Shown here one piece after another: positions 61,922-64,000 of a DNA stretch of 64,000 nt (position 1 is its first letter; each line of letters starts with the position of its first letter). Below the pieces are notes generated by a model. The model did not search any database and was not told the origin of the DNA. It saw only the letters and a list, made by a program, of their open reading frames with translations. Both the position numbers and the translations under genes were made by a program. The DNA comes from Hydrogenovibrio sp. JE_KL2. GTDB lineage: Bacteria; Pseudomonadota; Gammaproteobacteria; Thiomicrospirales; Thiomicrospiraceae. The DNA lies in contig NZ_WBJR01000005.1 in assembly GCF_009296185.1 (NCBI RefSeq), positions 62,001 to 126,000 of the forward strand, written 5' to 3'.

Positions 61922-63478
61922 ATGAGCTTGCAATGGATCGGAACCTTGTTGACCTGGTTTATACCATTAAGCTTATTCGCGGTTGCCATGATGAACGAAA
62001 GAAAAGCGCGTTGGCAATTGGCACGCGGTGTCAGCCTAATGGGATTGGTCGTGGCAGTTTTCTTAGGAATCTCGCTGTTTTTCGGTTGGATTTCATTAGA
62101 CGGTAGCGAACGCTGGACCATTACGTCGCCTGCCAGTTTGCTTGTTTTGGGGCTGGTAAGTTTTATCGGCTTTATCAATGTCGGTTATTCCCGTGTTTAT
62201 ATGTCGGGAAACACCGAAGAGGAAAAACGCTATTTGAGATGGCTGTTGGTGACACTTGGCAGTGTATTGACGGTGGTTATCACCAACCATATGTTGGTTT
62301 TGGTTGCCGCTTGGATCGCCATCAGCTTCAGTCTGCATAGATTATTGGTGTTTTTTCCAAATCGCCAAAGAGCGGCATTGGCTGCACACAAGAAGTTTAT
62401 CTTTGCCAGAGTGGCGGAAGCCTTTTTATTAGCAGCTATTTTGATTCTTTACTATCAGCACGGTACCTGGTTTATCAGCGATATCCGCGAACAGTGGCTG
62501 CACAACCCTGCGCTGAGCCAAGCCGATAAGGTGGCGGCATTCATGTTGGCTGCGGCGGCATTGGTTAAGTGTGCGCAATTGCCATTGCATGGTTGGTTGA
62601 TTCAAGTGGTTGAAGCACCAACACCAGTTTCCGCGTTGCTGCATGCCGGGATTATTAACCTGGGTGGTTACCTGTTGATTATCTTCGCACCGCTGATTAT
62701 GGCTTCGGATGCCGCACAGTGGTTGTTGCTGATTGTCGGTGGGATTACCACGGTATTGGCGGCATTAATCATGATGACGCGTGCTTCGATCAAGGTTAGA
62801 TTGGCCTGGTCGACCATGTCGCAAATGGGACTGATGCTGGTTGAGTGTGGTCTAGGCTTATTTGAGTTGGCGTTACTGCATTTGATTGCCCACTCATGCT
62901 ACAAGGCCTACGCTTTCTTGAATTCCGGTTCGGAAGTGGATTCCAGCCTAAAACGCAGATTGTCTTTGTCTGAAACACCAAGCCTAAAAGAGTGGATTGG
63001 TGCAGCATTGGCATCTTTTGTATTGGTCTATGGTTTTGTCGCCTTGGCTGGCTTGTCAGGTCCTTACAGCCCATGGTTATTGTTGGGGGTTGCCTTGACC
63101 TTGTTGATTGCTGAGCGTAACGGGAAGCACAAAATCGTTTCTTTTCTCGATATGTTCTCGCTGGCAGCGGCACTGCTATTTATTTACTTCATTCAAAAAT
63201 CTGGCGTTGGATTCATTTTACCGCCGATGGAAGCCAGTCTTGGTTGGGTAGGAGACCTGTGGATCAGTCTGCTGATTGTTTTTTTCGTATCAGGTTATCT
63301 ACTGGTTCGCTATCAAGCCGATAGCCCTTCGGTCATTAAGTTTAGACGTGCGCTTTATGCCGGGTTCTATCTTGACGAGTGGGTGACTCGAATGAACTTA
63401 AGACTTTACCCGACTCGTTTGCCGATGAGAGTCCAGCCTAAGAAGCTGCAAATTCCGAAAGAGGAGTTATATCAATGA
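61922..63478 (+). CDS. dabB: DabB, membrane subunit of DAB inorganic-carbon pump
   Basis: 518 residues from the ATG at 61922, which follows AAAGGAG; an ATG at 61907 lacks a site. About 13 membrane helices of the NuoL/MrpA proton-channel type: SLQWIGTLLTWFIPLSLFAVAMM, AAALVKCAQLPLHGWLIQVVEAPTPVSALLHAGIIN (the conserved TM7/8 with Lys), STMSQMGLMLVECGLG. It couples proton flow to vectorial CO2 hydration by DabA, delivering bicarbonate to the cytosol. Its stop overlaps dabA (ATGA), so the two are translationally coupled. Confidence 0.94.
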   Translation: MSLQWIGTLLTWFIPLSLFAVAMMNERKARWQLARGVSLMGLVVAVFLGISLFFGWISLDGSERWTITSPASLLVLGLVSFIGFINVGYSRVYMSGNTEEEKRYLRWLLVTLGSVLTVVITNHMLVLVAAWIAISFSLHRLLVFFPNRQRAALAAHKKFIFARVAEAFLLAAILILYYQHGTWFISDIREQWLHNPALSQADKVAAFMLAAAALVKCAQLPLHGWLIQVVEAPTPVSALLHAGIINLGGYLLIIFAPLIMASDAAQWLLLIVGGITTVLAALIMMTRASIKVRLAWSTMSQMGLMLVECGLGLFELALLHLIAHSCYKAYAFLNSGSEVDSSLKRRLSLSETPSLKEWIGAALASFVLVYGFVALAGLSGPYSPWLLLGVALTLLIAERNGKHKIVSFLDMFSLAAALLFIYFIQKSGVGFILPPMEASLGWVGDLWISLLIVFFVSGYLLVRYQADSPSVIKFRRALYAGFYLDEWVTRMNLRLYPTRLPMRVQPKKLQIPKEELYQ

Positions 63479-64000
63479 TGCGTTCAATACGAAAATCGAA
63501 AGCGGATGCGAAGACGATTTTGGCACAACCCGTTGAGTCTCATTTGTCTGACAATCAAAAACAAGCGGTGATGAAGGCTTGCGAGCTGATCGCGCCGACA
63601 TGGCCGCTGGATGAGTTGATTGCCGTTAACCCTTGGTGGGAAATGCGCGACATGCCCTTTACCAAGGTATCGGCAAAGGTCAGTGCGTTGAGAAAAGCGC
63701 AATGCTTGATGCCTAAGTCCTATTTTCAGGAAGTTTGGATGGAAACTTTGTTGCCGGATCATTTAGAACAGGCGGCACAGGATTTAGGCAAAGACTTTTC
63801 GGTTGAAACCCTAGAGCGTTATTTGATCGAAGATGACGAACGTTCGCACTGGCACAATATCAGTGACTTGGTTGACAGTGGCCGTGACAGAAAATACAAA
63901 ATGGCTTGGCGTGATGAAATTACGCATCAGGTCAGTCAGTTCTGTGCCGACTTTTTCCGTTTCAAAGAGAATGAAGGCTGCTATGGTAGAACCTATAGCG
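63475..64000 (+). CDS. dabA: DabA, carbonic-anhydrase-like subunit of the DAB pump (truncated by window end)
   Basis: The frame is open from the ATG at 63475 to the window end (about 175 residues of roughly 1000). The start CELIAPTWPLDELIAVNPWWEM is typical of DUF2309/DabA. The zinc-binding Cys/Asp/His/Cys residues lie beyond the window. DabA is a membrane-peripheral beta-carbonic-anhydrase-like protein driven by DabB. GAGGAG precedes the ATG. Confidence 0.93.
   Translation, partial: MMRSIRKSKADAKTILAQPVESHLSDNQKQAVMKACELIAPTWPLDELIAVNPWWEMRDMPFTKVSAKVSALRKAQCLMPKSYFQEVWMETLLPDHLEQAAQDLGKDFSVETLERYLIEDDERSHWHNISDLVDSGRDRKYKMAWRDEITHQVSQFCADFFRFKENEGCYGRTYS

Overview
The window reads as a chromosome segment of a chemolithoautotrophic, sulfur-oxidising gammaproteobacterium of the Hydrogenovibrio/Thiomicrospira group, close to H. 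crunogenus. The basis is the alpha-carboxysome locus directly followed by a CbbR-type regulator and a DabB/DabA inorganic-carbon pump, an ectoine operon (marine, saline habitat) and the general protein character. This is inference from gene content; no database was searched. No tRNA, rRNA, CRISPR, prophage or intact insertion sequence was recognised.

Layout. 1-2.1 kb: a truncated MgtC/DUF4010 membrane protein, a YrdA-type gamma-carbonic-anhydrase-like protein and a PilZ protein. 2.3-9.9 kb: a tandemly duplicated pair (TPR/outer-membrane-barrel protein plus FecR-domain protein with a TbpB-like C-terminus) followed by a CHASE2-adenylate cyclase. 10.0-20.6 kb: thiamine region. One TPP riboswitch precedes thiC-thiO-thiS-thiG-thiE-thiD; a second precedes a TonB receptor, a YkoF-like thiamine-binding protein and a PnuT-type transporter, with a convergent kinase-like gene. 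20.7-23.2 kb: glutathione reductase and a peroxiredoxin-glutaredoxin hybrid, separated by a MITE. 24.0-27.8 kb: ectABC and the ectoine aspartokinase. 27.8-30.4 kb: a second MITE, a TPR protein and a sodium/solute symporter. 30.6-33.2 kb: a periplasmic thioredoxin, a TolC-family protein and a very short HlyD-like adaptor behind a perfect palindrome. 33.5-50.1 kb: MCP, P-type H+-ATPase, MscS, an aspartoacylase-like protein and RimK, an RND pump, then an ATP-grasp RimK-like protein with an M14-like protein and a GNAT-C39 fusion.

50.6-64 kb is the carbon-concentrating mechanism: cbbL, cbbS, csoS2, csoSCA, csoS4A, csoS4B, three csoS1 paralogues, a ferritin-like protein, acRAF and a McdB-like protein, ended by a clear terminator. 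A second unit follows, behind a 20-bp palindrome: a PII-like small protein, RdgB and CsoS1D. Then come cbbR, dabB and a partial dabA. DabAB would load the cytosol with bicarbonate, CsoSCA converts it to CO2 inside the shell, and RuBisCO fixes it.

The most unexpected signal is a dispersed 19-bp motif (consensus AAAATCTGCCAGGTTGGGG) at nine loci, twelve copies, in both orientations. Three loci carry inverted pairs forming terminator-like hairpins after genes, and three copies lie inside coding sequence. That pattern resembles the DNA uptake sequences of Neisseriaceae and Pasteurellaceae. I regard it, together with the duplicated secretion/FecR/cyclase module, as the best candidate for undescribed biology here.
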